Source: an uncultured Cellvibrionales bacterium (GTDB lineage: Bacteria; Pseudomonadota; Gammaproteobacteria; Pseudomonadales; Cellvibrionaceae). From it: 64,000 nt of DNA. Below are positions 7,628-16,532 of this stretch, in pieces. Location: assembly GCA_913020115.1 (NCBI GenBank), contig CAJWBQ010000007.1, forward strand, positions 62,001-126,000. The letters are read 5' to 3'. The notes beneath the pieces were generated by a model, which saw nothing but the letters and a program-made list of their open reading frames with translations, had not been told where the DNA came from and did not search any database. The stretch's first letter is position 1, and every line of letters begins with the position of its first letter. A program made the translations under genes and the position numbers.

Positions 7628-8731
7628 GTGAAAAGTAATATATCAAACGTTTTTTCGCCCTCTAATATAGGCGCTCTCTCATTAAAGAATAGACTAGCGC
7701 TGGCTCCCATGACTCGTGTGAGCGCCAATGAAGACGGCACCGTAGGGCCATTGATGAAAGATTATTACCAATCTTTCGCAGACGGCGGTTTTGCCTTGAT
7801 TGTTACTGAGGGGCTATACACCGATAAACTCTATAGCCAATGTTATAAGTTCCAACCAGGCTTAAGCGATGAGGTGCAAATGAGTAGCTGGAAGGAGGTC
7901 ACTGAGGCGGTTCATGAAAATGACGGGGTAATTATTGCCCAGTTGATGCACGCTGGAGCGCTTTCACAATACAACAAGTATACCAAGGGCAACGCGGCCC
8001 CTTCGGAGATACAGCCTTTAGGTGAGGAGATGGGCATTTATTATGGTGAAGGTGAATATTCAGTCCCTAAGGCCATGAGCCAAGAAGATATAAATGAAGT
8101 GATATCCGGTTTTGCTAGTGCGGCGAGGCTAGCGAAATGTGCTGGCTTTGATGGTGTAGAAATTCACGGTGCAAACGGCTATTTGTTAGATCAATTTTTG
8201 ACGGTTTACACTAACAAACGGAGTGATAAATATGGCGGCGTGTTAGCCAATCGACTGAAAATATATAAAGACATCGTTGAGGCTGTCCGAGAGGCCGTCG
8301 GTCGAGATTTTGTCGTGGGTATCCGTTTTTCCCAAAGTAAAGTGAATGATTTTGAGTACAAGTGGCCTGAACAAGATGAAGGCGCCAAAACTATATTTCA
8401 GTCTGTTTTGGCTTGCGGTGTTGATTATATTCACACGACGGAGCATGTCGCTAAAGGCCCTGCTTTCGAAAACGGTTTGTCTTTGGCGTCGCTGGCAAAA
8501 AAATATGCGAACATTCCGGTAATCGCAAATGGAGGGATTAGTAGTGATAGCGATGCAAATTACTTAGTGGAGTCTGGCCAAGCTGATATAGTCTCACTGG
8601 GGAAAATAGCACTTGCCAATCCCAATTGGCCAAATGCTGTTGAGTCTGGTCAGCCTCTTCAAGATTTCGACTTTGATATGTTTAATCCGCTGGCTGATTT
8701 GAAGACCGCTAAACAATTTATGAGTGCTTGA
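7628..8731 (+). CDS. NADH:flavin oxidoreductase / Old Yellow Enzyme family
   Basis: This 367-residue cytoplasmic TIM-barrel flavoprotein has the FMN-binding start SNIGALSLKNRLALAPMTR, the HAGALSQ motif (equivalent of the H-A-G-R segment), EIHGANGYLLDQFLTVYTNKRSDKYGG, and a C-terminal phosphate-binding VIANGGISS. The family reduces electron-poor alkenes, nitro compounds or enones with NAD(P)H. I chose GTG 7628 because it begins just before the conserved N-terminus. Starting at 7535 would add a hydrophobic stretch foreign to the family and would cover the promoter and palindrome. It is divergent from the LysR gene. The physiological substrate is unknown; a detoxification role is likely. Confidence 0.9.
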   Translation: MKSNISNVFSPSNIGALSLKNRLALAPMTRVSANEDGTVGPLMKDYYQSFADGGFALIVTEGLYTDKLYSQCYKFQPGLSDEVQMSSWKEVTEAVHENDGVIIAQLMHAGALSQYNKYTKGNAAPSEIQPLGEEMGIYYGEGEYSVPKAMSQEDINEVISGFASAARLAKCAGFDGVEIHGANGYLLDQFLTVYTNKRSDKYGGVLANRLKIYKDIVEAVREAVGRDFVVGIRFSQSKVNDFEYKWPEQDEGAKTIFQSVLACGVDYIHTTEHVAKGPAFENGLSLASLAKKYANIPVIANGGISSDSDANYLVESGQADIVSLGKIALANPNWPNAVESGQPLQDFDFDMFNPLADLKTAKQFMSA

Positions 8732-8847
8732 GTGAGCGCCTGTTTCATTATTGTCGCTGGGCGGCGTTGTAGAATGTGAAGATCCCGTATTGCTTGGCTC
8801 GTTAATAGCGACAAGAACTTATAATTAGCAAGATAATGGAGTTTGAG

Positions 8848-9228
8848 ATGGCTGAGAAAGTTATTACAGGTTTATTGTTGATTGTGGCGATAATACACAT
8901 TCTACCGGTCAGCGGGTTTACGGGGGTGGCGCGCCTAGAATCTCTTTATGGAGTGGCCATTTCTGGCAGTGAATTGGAAATATTGATGCGCCACCGAGCG
9001 CTGTTGTTTGGTATCTTGGGGGTGTTTTTCGCTTACGCAGCTTTCACTCCCTCAATGCAGCCCCTGGCTTTTATTGCGGCATTTGCGACAATTCTCTCGT
9101 TTTTTTATTTGGCAGCAACGGTGGGAGGTTACAACGCAGCAATTCAGAAAGTTGTCTTGGCCGATATTGTGGCCGTCATATGTCTGCTTGTGTCAGTTGT
9201 AATCTTCTTCCTGAAAGGCCGAGCTTAG
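8848..9228 (+). CDS. small four-helix membrane protein, unknown function
   Basis: This protein of about 126 residues has four predicted membrane helices (near 4-22, 50-68, 72-92 and 100-122) joined by short loops. The first loop carries a conserved-looking segment, ESLYGVAISGSELEILMRHRALLFG. Start 8848 is preferred because GGAG lies six bases upstream; another ATG at 8836 has no ribosome site. I recognise a family of similar small proteobacterial membrane proteins of unknown role, sometimes named phosphopantetheine adenylyltransferase in databases, a name that does not fit a four-helix membrane protein. It is followed one base after its stop by the CWC gene. Confidence 0.78.
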   Translation: MAEKVITGLLLIVAIIHILPVSGFTGVARLESLYGVAISGSELEILMRHRALLFGILGVFFAYAAFTPSMQPLAFIAAFATILSFFYLAATVGGYNAAIQKVVLADIVAVICLLVSVVIFFLKGRA

Positions 9229-9229
9229 T

Positions 9230-9442
9230 ATGTCTCTAGGGTATTCTGACGAGATGAATTGCCCTATCTGTACTAAGGCCAATCACTGTGGCCTTGCTGA
9301 TTCAGCGGGCTGTTGGTGCATGCAGGAAGCGATTCCCCGCGAACTTTTAGATCTGGTGCCTGCTGAGTCGAAAGGGCAGGCGTGTATTTGTGTTGCTTGT
9401 GTGGCGGCGTTTAAGGCCAATGAAGGGCTATTTAAACGCTAG
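9230..9442 (+). CDS. cysteine-rich CWC family small protein
   Basis: This 70-residue protein has eight cysteines in the pattern of the Cys-rich CWC family: CPICTKANHC, then CWC, then CICVAC. The cysteines probably bind a metal, most likely zinc. The function of the family is unknown. The gene begins one base after the stop of the membrane-protein gene and is probably cotranscribed with it. A second in-frame ATG at 9254 (MNCPICT) is closer to where family members usually begin and may be the real start. Confidence 0.8.
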   Translation: MSLGYSDEMNCPICTKANHCGLADSAGCWCMQEAIPRELLDLVPAESKGQACICVACVAAFKANEGLFKR

Positions 9443-9530
9443 GGTTTTCTCCTTAGGGGCATTTTAGAGTATTTACTCTCCTGTTTATGGTAGTCTTTGA
9501 AAAATTGATTTCTGACGCAGGTTCCTTTTA

Positions 9531-10454
9531 ATGCTGGCTTTTCTCCCTCCCTTTTTGCGCGGGCTTCTTGCGCTTGTTCTTCTCATAGTGAATACACTTT
9601 TGTTTGCACCACCTCTGGTGCTTGTTAGCTTGCTGCGTTTTGTTTTACCTCTTGCGGCTTGGCAGCGAGTTTGCACTAAGGTGGCAATAGCCATCGCTGA
9701 ACAGTGGATTTCGGTAAATTCTGGGTGGATGCGCTTGACCCAAGGCATGCAGTGGGATGTTAGCGGCTTGGAAGCTCTGGATAAGAAACATTGGTATTTA
9801 GTCGTGGCCAATCATCAATCTTGGGCCGATATATTGGTGGTGCAGCATTTATTGAACCGGAAGGTGCCCATGTTGAAGTTCTTTTTGAAGAAAGAGCTGA
9901 TCTGGGTGCCGGTGATCGGTTTGTGTTGGTGGGCGCTGGATTTCCCGTTCATGAAGCGATTTAGCAAAGCCTATTTGGAAAAGCATCCTGAAAAGAAGGG
10001 GCAAGATTTCGAAAGCACTCGGCGTGCCTGCGAGAAGTTTAAACAAACTCCGGTGGCAGTGTTTAATTTTCTGGAAGGTACTCGCTTTAATCCCTCTAAG
10101 CACGTCGCCCAAAAAAGTCCGTTTGAACATCTGTTATTGCCTAAGGCAGGAGGCATGGGCTTTGTCCTCGGTGCTATGGGCGATAGCCTGCATTCAATGA
10201 TTGATATTACCATTGCCTATCCAAATCGCAGCCAGCCATCGTTCTGGGAGTTTTTATGTGGCGAGGTCAACCATGTAATGGTGCGTATTGAGTTGCGGGA
10301 AATTCCAGATGAATTTAAAGGTAAAAATTATTTTGAGGATGAGGCCTTTCGCTATGAATTCCAGCAGTGGGTCACTCTGTTGTGGGAGCAGAAGGACGCA
10401 ACTTTAGTTCAGTTAAATCAATTGTCAAAAGACAAAGGCTGGTCGCAGGATTAA
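9531..10454 (+). CDS. PlsC-family acyltransferase, YihG-like
   Basis: This 307-residue inner-membrane protein has two N-terminal hydrophobic segments (about 5-45) and a PlsC acyltransferase domain. The catalytic motif NHQSWAD (the N-H-x4-D box) lies near residues 87-93 and the acceptor-binding motif FLEGTRF near 175-181. It matches the YihG/lysophosphatidic-acid acyltransferase-like group, which acylates lysophospholipids and influences membrane fatty-acid composition. It stands alone on the plus strand, and its stop overlaps by a few bases the 3' end of the convergent TetR gene. Confidence 0.88.
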   Translation: MLAFLPPFLRGLLALVLLIVNTLLFAPPLVLVSLLRFVLPLAAWQRVCTKVAIAIAEQWISVNSGWMRLTQGMQWDVSGLEALDKKHWYLVVANHQSWADILVVQHLLNRKVPMLKFFLKKELIWVPVIGLCWWALDFPFMKRFSKAYLEKHPEKKGQDFESTRRACEKFKQTPVAVFNFLEGTRFNPSKHVAQKSPFEHLLLPKAGGMGFVLGAMGDSLHSMIDITIAYPNRSQPSFWEFLCGEVNHVMVRIELREIPDEFKGKNYFEDEAFRYEFQQWVTLLWEQKDATLVQLNQLSKDKGWSQD

Positions 10455-11122
10455 GCGATTATCTTTTTCACCATATGGGTAATGGTTCTACGAATAATGC
10501 CATTGCTCTCTGCGTTGCTTGTAAGTGCCTGATATTCCAACTGCATTATTACGCCGTTAACAATTTCTGCGTCAGCTTCAGGGTCGGAAGACTCTAGCAG
10601 GCGGCAAAATTTCACAATAAGTGCAAGGGTTTGCTGCTGTGGAATAGCCGCATGCTTCGCTAAAATCGGATTGCGTAAGGCTTCGTTACGAAAGGCGTGC
10701 TCAAGAACCCGTCCATCTCGGTCACGTACTTGGCGGCCAATATGTTCGACCATAAACTCTATAAGACCATCGGCAATTACCTTGCGTGTAGCGGGGTCCC
10801 TTAGCTGTTCTGAAGTGTGTTTTTCAAGTGAGCGGAAGCTGCTTTCGACGAGTTGCTGGGTGTTTGCCAAGCTATTCTCGGCAAACAAATTAAACGCGTC
10901 TGAAATGAGTTCGTTGATGTCTTTAAAATAATAGGTCGTGGCCGCCAAAGGCACTGAGGCCTCTGTAGCGATGGCTCGGTGACGCATGCCACGCATGCCG
11001 TCGCGAATAATTACTCGCAGGGCGGCCTCGAGAATGAGGCGTCGTCGCTCACGGCTGTCCGCTCGTTTGGCTTTTCGGCCCTGAAATTCTATGGTATTTT
11101 TTTTGGGGTCAATGTGAGTCAC
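10451..11122 (-). CDS. TetR-family regulator at the end of the rnf operon
   Basis: This 223-residue protein has an N-terminal TetR helix-turn-helix (about 22-72: RRRLILEAALRVIIRDGMRGMRHRAIATEASVPLAATTYYFKDINELI) and a helical ligand-binding domain. The basic leader GRKAKRADSRERRR precedes the DNA-binding domain. The start is a GTG with AAGGGA upstream at good spacing. It lies 13 bases after rnfE on the same strand and is probably part of the metG-rnf transcript. A gene for endonuclease III (nth) often sits here in other gammaproteobacteria, and it is absent. Its targets are unknown; the membrane-lipid acyltransferase next door is one candidate. Confidence 0.9.
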   Translation of the reverse strand: MTHIDPKKNTIEFQGRKAKRADSRERRRLILEAALRVIIRDGMRGMRHRAIATEASVPLAATTYYFKDINELISDAFNLFAENSLANTQQLVESSFRSLEKHTSEQLRDPATRKVIADGLIEFMVEHIGRQVRDRDGRVLEHAFRNEALRNPILAKHAAIPQQQTLALIVKFCRLLESSDPEADAEIVNGVIMQLEYQALTSNAESNGIIRRTITHMVKKIIA

Positions 11123-11135
11123 ATTCGTCCCTTGT

Positions 11136-11852
11136 TTAGGTGATTACACCAGTAGTGCGCACGCGCTTACTGCCTTTTACCACGGCTTCTTTCTTTGCAT
11201 CTTCTCGTTTTTTCACTTGTGCGTCGATGAGATTTTTAATCGCAATTAAAAAACCAGTGGCAAAAAATGCACCGGGGGGCAGTACGGCAACCAAAAACCC
11301 AGGGTAATCCTGAAACAGTTCTAAAGTCCAGTTTTGGGCTATGGGGCCAAATAATAAGTGCATGTCGGCAAAGAGTTGGCCCGTGCCTAAGATTTCTCGA
11401 ATCATTCCTACGGCCACGAGTACAAAAGCAAAGCCTGTGCCCATCATAAGTCCGTCCCAAGCGGACGCGGCGACGCCATTTTTACTGGCAAAGGCGTCGG
11501 CTCGGCCCAAGATTGAGCAGTTGGTGACAATCAAAGGAATAAAGATGCCAAGAATTTGGTAGAGCTCGAAGGTAAAGGCCTTCATCATCAATTCAGTGCA
11601 GGTGGTGAATGAGGCAATGATCATTACAAAGGCCGGTAGGCGCACAGCGTCACTCACGGCGTTACGTATCAGTGAGACAGAAATGTTTGAGCCCACCATT
11701 ACCAACATAGTGGCAAGGCCAAGCCCTAATGCGTTGACCACTGAGCCCGTTACCGCCAAGAGAGGACACAAGCCTAGTAATTGCACTAGTGCTGGATTGT
11801 TGTTCCATAAACCATTTTTGGCAATGGTATTAAATTCGACCTGAGTGCTCAT
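11136..11852 (-). CDS. rnfE: Rnf electron transport complex subunit E
   Basis: RnfE/RsxE is one of the two homologous polytopic subunits at the core of the Rnf complex, which couples electron transfer between ferredoxin and NAD to Na+ or H+ movement across the inner membrane. The 238-residue sequence has about six membrane helices with the family segment [33 protein letters not shown] and the Cys-containing [16 protein letters not shown]. These Cys are part of the buried FeS/electron path shared with RnfA. The C-terminus has a basic tail ([17 protein letters not shown]). The start is one base away from the rnfG stop on the same strand. Confidence 0.96.
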   Translation of the reverse strand: MSTQVEFNTIAKNGLWNNNPALVQLLGLCPLLAVTGSVVNALGLGLATMLVMVGSNISVSLIRNAVSDAVRLPAFVMIIASFTTCTELMMKAFTFELYQILGIFIPLIVTNCSILGRADAFASKNGVAASAWDGLMMGTGFAFVLVAVGMIREILGTGQLFADMHLLFGPIAQNWTLELFQDYPGFLVAVLPPGAFFATGFLIAIKNLIDAQVKKREDAKKEAVVKGSKRVRTTGVIT

Positions 11853-11853
11853 G

Positions 11854-12510
11854 TTATTTCACTTCGTTGCTGTTGGCTTCCGACTGAGGACTGTCGTTAA
11901 GCAGAGTGCTGCGGGTCTCACGGAAAAATTCGAGAGTTCGCCGGACCTGTTGAATTACGGCTCGCGGCGTAATCGTGGCACCGGTAAACTGATCGAATTC
12001 GCCGCCATCTTTTTTTACAGTCCACAAGTTTTCTGTAGGATTCTGCAAAGACTTACCGTTAAAGCCTAATATCCACTGGCTTTTTTTCAAATCAACTTTG
12101 TCGCCCAAACCTGGGGTTTCGTTGTGGCTAAGCACTCTCACGCCGGCTAGGCTGCCGTCGCGGTTGATGCCGATTATTAGATTTATTTTTCCACTGTAGC
12201 CGTCGGGAGCGATACTGGGAATGATGACGGCGACGGCGCGTCCATCTTCGCGGGCAATATTAATATCACCACTGCGGTCCAAGCCGAGCGATTTCCAATA
12301 CTTCTCAGGGATAGGCATTGTGTCTAATAAAAGATCGTTATTGTGGCGCTCTAGAGGCACAATTTGCAGCAGTGCTTTTTGTGCTGCCGCTCGCTCGGCG
12401 GCCGCCACACGCTCTTTTGTACCCTCAAATGTAGCGGCGAGGAGGCCGGCGGTAACCAAGGCGAATAAACCTAGCAACAAACTGTTGCGAGTAATCGACC
12501 GCTGCATCAT
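11854..12510 (-). CDS. rnfG: Rnf complex FMN subunit G
   Basis: RnfG is a periplasm-facing subunit with covalently bound FMN. The 218-residue protein has one N-terminal membrane anchor (about 8-28) followed by the FMN-binding domain. The flavinylation motif DxxTGATxT is seen near residues 173-181 (DQFTGATIT), and the final Thr is the expected attachment site. The domain also has [13 protein letters not shown], typical of the family. Its start overlaps the end of rnfD by four bases, indicating coupling. A flavin transferase (ApbE) is needed for maturation and is not encoded in this window. Confidence 0.96.
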   Translation of the reverse strand: MMQRSITRNSLLLGLFALVTAGLLAATFEGTKERVAAAERAAAQKALLQIVPLERHNNDLLLDTMPIPEKYWKSLGLDRSGDINIAREDGRAVAVIIPSIAPDGYSGKINLIIGINRDGSLAGVRVLSHNETPGLGDKVDLKKSQWILGFNGKSLQNPTENLWTVKKDGGEFDQFTGATITPRAVIQQVRRTLEFFRETRSTLLNDSPQSEANSNEVK

Positions 12511-13568
12511 TCCGCCTCCTTCTCTGTGCCGCGACGGGCTTTATTGTGGCCGTAGGTGCGAGGTAGGGTGTAGTAGTCGATAAAAGGTGCAGCAAAGTTG
12601 AGCAGCAATACGGCAAAGGCAACGGCGTCTGGGTAGTTACCCCAAGTGCGAATCAAGTAAATCAAAATGCCAATGGCGGCACCATAAATCATCCGTCCTT
12701 TGTTGGATGTGGCGGACGAAACGGGGTCAGTTACAATAAAGAAAGCACCTAACATGGTGGCGCCAGACAGCAGGTGAAACAGTGGTGAGCCGCCGCTGTT
12801 GGAGCTGCCACCGTCGTTAAACATCGCGGCCATCAGGCTCAGAGAGATCAGCATGCTCACTGGGGCATGCCAAGTAAACACTTTCTTATAAAGTAGGAAG
12901 CAGCCGCCCATTAGGAAGCCTATGTTTGCCCACTCCCAGCCCGCACCCGCCCACCGCCCGGTAGAAAAGACGGCTTGTGTATCATAGAGATGCTGCACTA
13001 GTTGCGAATTATTTTGCTTAAAAACATCGAGCGGCGTGGCGCCGGTGTAAGCGTCGAGCGGGGTGGCGAACCACATTTTCGCGAGGCCGTCGATGGGCCC
13101 GGTGAGAGCTTGTCCTTCGGCGAGCAGTGTGCGCGGCATAGCCCACTGGGTCATTTCCACGGGGAACGAAATAAGTAAAATCACATAGCCAACCATGGCG
13201 GGATTGAAGGGGTTGTAGCCCATGCCGCCATACAGCTGTTTCGCAAGAACTATGGCAGATACGCAACCCACAGCAATTACCCACCAAGGTGTGTAGGGCG
13301 GCAAAGCTAAGCCGAGTAAAACGCCAGTCACCAATGCACTGTAATCATTTATGTAAAACATTACCGGGCGTTGGCGTAATTTCAGCACCAAGGCCTCGCA
13401 AGCCATGGCCATAATTCCGGCTGTGAACACATTTATTAAAGTGCCGGGGCCAAAAAAATAACTCAAGGTTATAAGCCCAGGTAGTGTGGCTAATATCACC
13501 AGTTTCATCACGTGACCGGTATTGCCAGGACGATGGGCGTGGGGTGAAGTCATTTGCATAAATGCCAT
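12507..13568 (-). CDS. rnfD: Rnf complex FMN membrane subunit D
   Basis: RnfD is a polytopic inner-membrane subunit related to NqrB that carries covalent FMN. Starting at the ATG at 13568 (MAFMQMTSPHAHRPGNT) gives 353 residues, the normal family length, and places the start a few bases after the rnfC stop. A longer reading from 13622 would overlap rnfC by 50 bases and lacks family support. The SGAT flavin motif is present in FHLLSGATMLGAFFIVTDPVSSAT. About nine to ten membrane helices are evident. The C-terminus is basic and overlaps the rnfG start. Confidence 0.95.
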   Translation of the reverse strand: MAFMQMTSPHAHRPGNTGHVMKLVILATLPGLITLSYFFGPGTLINVFTAGIMAMACEALVLKLRQRPVMFYINDYSALVTGVLLGLALPPYTPWWVIAVGCVSAIVLAKQLYGGMGYNPFNPAMVGYVILLISFPVEMTQWAMPRTLLAEGQALTGPIDGLAKMWFATPLDAYTGATPLDVFKQNNSQLVQHLYDTQAVFSTGRWAGAGWEWANIGFLMGGCFLLYKKVFTWHAPVSMLISLSLMAAMFNDGGSSNSGGSPLFHLLSGATMLGAFFIVTDPVSSATSNKGRMIYGAAIGILIYLIRTWGNYPDAVAFAVLLLNFAAPFIDYYTLPRTYGHNKARRGTEKEAE

Positions 13569-13572
13569 AGTG

Positions 13573-15330
13573 CTAACCGTTTTCCCGAGCTTGAAATTCT
13601 GCCAATTTGTTTTTTGCGTCACTGACTTTTAGTTCTGCGTCTTTTACTCGAGCGAGAATGGCGTCCTTCTTTTCGCCCTCGGCCTCCTCGGCGCGAGCCA
13701 GAGTTCTATCCAAGCGACTACTGGCAGAGCTCAGCGCCCGTTCCAATTTTGCGAGTTGTACTTCTGGGCTTATATCTTGTGTTTTAGCTTTGGCGATTGC
13801 AGCGGCGACTACGTCGGCAGTGTCGTCGGTTTTAGGGCTGTCGCCTTCGCTGGCCTGCTTGGCCGCCAGTTTTGCTTTTGCAGCTTCCGCCGCCACTTTT
13901 CGAGCTGCGCGTTTGGCTTCTTTCTCCACTTCAGCTTTTTCAATGCGCTGTTGCCTGAATTCGAAGCGCGCCCGGGAGCGATCTGACTTTTCTTTATCTA
14001 TGGCGTGCTGTTTCATCGCGCCTTTTGATGCGCGATAAAATTGCACTAAAGGAATGTTGCTTGGGCAAACGTAAGAGCAGGCGCCACACTCAATGCAATC
14101 GGCTATGTTGTGTGCTTCCAGTTTGTCTAAATCTTCGGCCATGGAGTACCAGAACAGTTGCTGAGGCAGCAGACTCGCGGGGCAGGCTTCGGCGCACATC
14201 CCACAGCGAATACACGCTTGCGCGGGCGGCGGAGCGGGCATCTCTGCGCGGCTTGGGGCTAAGATGCAGTTCGTTGTTTTGATTACGGGCACATCGGCGG
14301 TGTTGAGCGCAAAACCCATCATGGGGCCGCCCATAATCAGGCGCGACACATTCGCGGCGGTAAAGCCGTGTTGCTCGAGTATGTAACCGATAGGTGTGCC
14401 AATAGGCACTTCAATATTTCGTTGTATTTCTAAGGCTTCCCCAACCACTGTAGTGATGCGAGAAATTAAAGGTTCGCCAAAGCGCACCGCGCGGTAGGCC
14501 GCAACGGTTGAACCTACATTCTGGCAAACCACTCCCACATCGGCGGGTAATTTTCCGGCGGGCACTTCTCGGCCGGTTAAAATTTGAATGAGTTGTTTCT
14601 CGCCACCGGAAGGGTATTTAGTGGGGAATGAAACCACTTCAATAGGGTTGTTTTCTACCTCACTCAGGGCTTTGCTGATGCTGCGGATGGCTTCTGGCTT
14701 GTTGTCTTCAATGCCAATTAAGATGCTTTTGGGATTGCCCAGCAACTGCGCCAAAATTTGCGCCCCGGCCACAACTTCCTGAGCTCGGGTTTGCATCAAG
14801 GTATCGTCGGCGGTGATGTAGGGTTCACACTCAGTGCCGTTCAGAATTAGAGTGTCAATTTTAAGGTTGCCGCGTGGGTTCAATTTTATGGCGGCGGGAA
14901 AACCAGCTCCCCCCATCCCTGCGATACCCGCGCTGCGAATTTTTTCCAGCAGCGTGTTGTGGTCTAGTGTTTGATAGTTTTCGCAGGCATCGAGTTCGGC
15001 CCAAGTGTCTTTGCCGTCAGAGCTAATGACAATGCAGGGGCCAGAGCCACCTGAGGGGTGCGGCAGTGTGCGATCTTCAATGCCGCTGACGGTGCCTGAG
15101 GTGGGCGCGTGAATATTGGCGCTAATAGGGCCGTCAGCTTTCGCAATCAGCTGTCCTTTCAATACCGTATCGCCCTCGGCCACAATCGCGATGGCGGGTT
15201 TGCCGATGTGTTGATTTAAGGGCAATACCAATTCAGGAGCCAGAGGCAGAGAAGCCAGTGCCTGTTGCATTGACTGCTGTTTATTTTCAGGAGGGTGAAC
15301 ACCGCCGTGAATGTCCCATACTTTTCTCAT
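13573..15330 (-). CDS. rnfC: Rnf complex FeS/NADH subunit C
   Basis: RnfC is the peripheral cytoplasmic subunit that binds NADH and FMN and passes electrons through two [4Fe-4S] clusters. The 585-residue protein begins with the usual [13 protein letters not shown], has the Gly-rich [16 protein letters not shown] (about 136-150), and two CxxCxxCxxxC ferredoxin motifs at 373-383 and 412-422. Beyond about residue 440 is a Lys/Ala/Glu-rich, probably coiled-coil extension, shorter than in E. coli RsxC (about 740 residues). Its start overlaps the rnfB stop by four bases. Confidence 0.96.
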   Translation of the reverse strand: MRKVWDIHGGVHPPENKQQSMQQALASLPLAPELVLPLNQHIGKPAIAIVAEGDTVLKGQLIAKADGPISANIHAPTSGTVSGIEDRTLPHPSGGSGPCIVISSDGKDTWAELDACENYQTLDHNTLLEKIRSAGIAGMGGAGFPAAIKLNPRGNLKIDTLILNGTECEPYITADDTLMQTRAQEVVAGAQILAQLLGNPKSILIGIEDNKPEAIRSISKALSEVENNPIEVVSFPTKYPSGGEKQLIQILTGREVPAGKLPADVGVVCQNVGSTVAAYRAVRFGEPLISRITTVVGEALEIQRNIEVPIGTPIGYILEQHGFTAANVSRLIMGGPMMGFALNTADVPVIKTTNCILAPSRAEMPAPPPAQACIRCGMCAEACPASLLPQQLFWYSMAEDLDKLEAHNIADCIECGACSYVCPSNIPLVQFYRASKGAMKQHAIDKEKSDRSRARFEFRQQRIEKAEVEKEAKRAARKVAAEAAKAKLAAKQASEGDSPKTDDTADVVAAAIAKAKTQDISPEVQLAKLERALSSASSRLDRTLARAEEAEGEKKDAILARVKDAELKVSDAKNKLAEFQARENG

Positions 15331-15950
15331 GCACTGGCCTCCGAGTGAGCCTTGCGGTCTGAGGCAATTATATTAAGCGCTAGTGTTTCACTGCGAGGCG
15401 GCAAGCTCCACTTCCACTCTCCCAATGTGCTCTCCAGTGGCAGCATGTCGATGCAATCTACGGGGCAGGGTTCAACACACAAATCGCAGCCAGTGCACTC
15501 ATCGATAATCACGGTATGCATTTGCTTGGCTGCGCCTAAAATGGCGTCCATTGGGCAGGCCTGAATACACTTGGTGCAGCCGATGCATTCGTCTTCGCGG
15601 ATGTAGGCAACAGTGGGCAGGTCTTTCTCTTCGCCATGCTCTTCGTCTAGAGTGGGTGCCTCAACGTCGAGTAAATCGGCAATGGCGTTAATGGTTGTCT
15701 GGCCGCCGGGAGGGCATTTGTTGATGGCCTCGCCATTGGCAATGCCTTCGGCGTAGGGTTTACAGCCGGGATGACCACACTGCCCGCATTGGGTTTGTGG
15801 TAGCAGTGAATCTATCTGTTCAACGATAGGGTCGCCTTCCACTTTGAATTTCACAGCGGCAAAACCGAGTACCGCGCCAAACACAAGTGACAGACCAACC
15901 ATCGCGAGTAGAGCGGCTAGTACAGGGTATTGGATTATCAATTCAATCAT
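15327..15950 (-). CDS. rnfB: Rnf complex ferredoxin-like subunit B
   Basis: RnfB accepts electrons from soluble ferredoxin or passes them through several FeS clusters. The 207-residue protein has an N-terminal membrane anchor (about 8-32), then a [4Fe-4S] motif CGQCGHPGC with a distant Cys (55, 58, 63 and 79), and two ferredoxin motifs at 122-132 ([12 protein letters not shown]) and 152-162 ([12 protein letters not shown]). The layout matches gammaproteobacterial RnfB/RsxB. It starts five bases after the rnfA stop and overlaps rnfC. Confidence 0.96.
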   Translation of the reverse strand: MIELIIQYPVLAALLAMVGLSLVFGAVLGFAAVKFKVEGDPIVEQIDSLLPQTQCGQCGHPGCKPYAEGIANGEAINKCPPGGQTTINAIADLLDVEAPTLDEEHGEEKDLPTVAYIREDECIGCTKCIQACPMDAILGAAKQMHTVIIDECTGCDLCVEPCPVDCIDMLPLESTLGEWKWSLPPRSETLALNIIASDRKAHSEASA

Positions 15951-15955
15951 ATGGG

Positions 15956-16531
15956 CTATACCAATCCACTAAAGCCCATAAAGGCCAAAGACATTAATCC
16001 GGCGGTGATCATACCAATAGCCGCCCCTTTGAATGGGGCTGGCACGTCGGCGACGGCCAGTCTTTCACGCATTGCGGAAAACAAAATTAGCACCAGAGAA
16101 AACCCAAGAGCCGCGCCAAAACCGTATAGGGCGGACTCAAAAAAGTTGTGTGCTTTGGTGGTGTTTTGTAACGCCACACCCAGCACCGCGCAGTTGGTAG
16201 TGATAAGGGGTAGGAATACGCCGAGTACGCGATAGAGCAGCGGGCTGGTTTTTTCAATGAACATTTTGGCGAATTGTACAACAACGGCAATCACCAAAAT
16301 AAACGCAATTGTGCGTAAGTATTCAAGACCCAGCGGTTCTAAAATCCAACTGTGCACGAGATAGCTGCAAATAGACGCTAATGTCAGTACGAATGTAGTG
16401 GCGCCACTCATGCCAATGGCGGTTTCCAGTTTGTTTGATACGCCCATAAAAGGACATAAGCCTAGAAACTGCACGAGCACAAAATTATTCACTAAAATGG
16501 CGCTGACAAGAATAACCGCGACGTCTGTCAT
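15956..16531 (-). CDS. rnfA: Rnf complex membrane subunit A
   Basis: RnfA is a 191-residue membrane subunit with six predicted helices, homologous to RnfE and assembling with it in inverted topology. [35 protein letters not shown] and [12 protein letters not shown] are family signatures, and the Cys residues in both are ligands of the buried FeS cluster. It is the first rnf gene, and its ATG lies one base after the metG stop. There is therefore no room for a separate promoter in the gap, and rnf expression probably depends on metG transcription or on a promoter inside metG. Confidence 0.96.
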   Translation of the reverse strand: MTDVAVILVSAILVNNFVLVQFLGLCPFMGVSNKLETAIGMSGATTFVLTLASICSYLVHSWILEPLGLEYLRTIAFILVIAVVVQFAKMFIEKTSPLLYRVLGVFLPLITTNCAVLGVALQNTTKAHNFFESALYGFGAALGFSLVLILFSAMRERLAVADVPAPFKGAAIGMITAGLMSLAFMGFSGLV

Positions 16532-16532
16532 A

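Noticed and set aside
13569-13622. N-terminal extension of RnfD
   Set aside because: It lies inside rnfC and is not part of the family; a normal start is at 13568.
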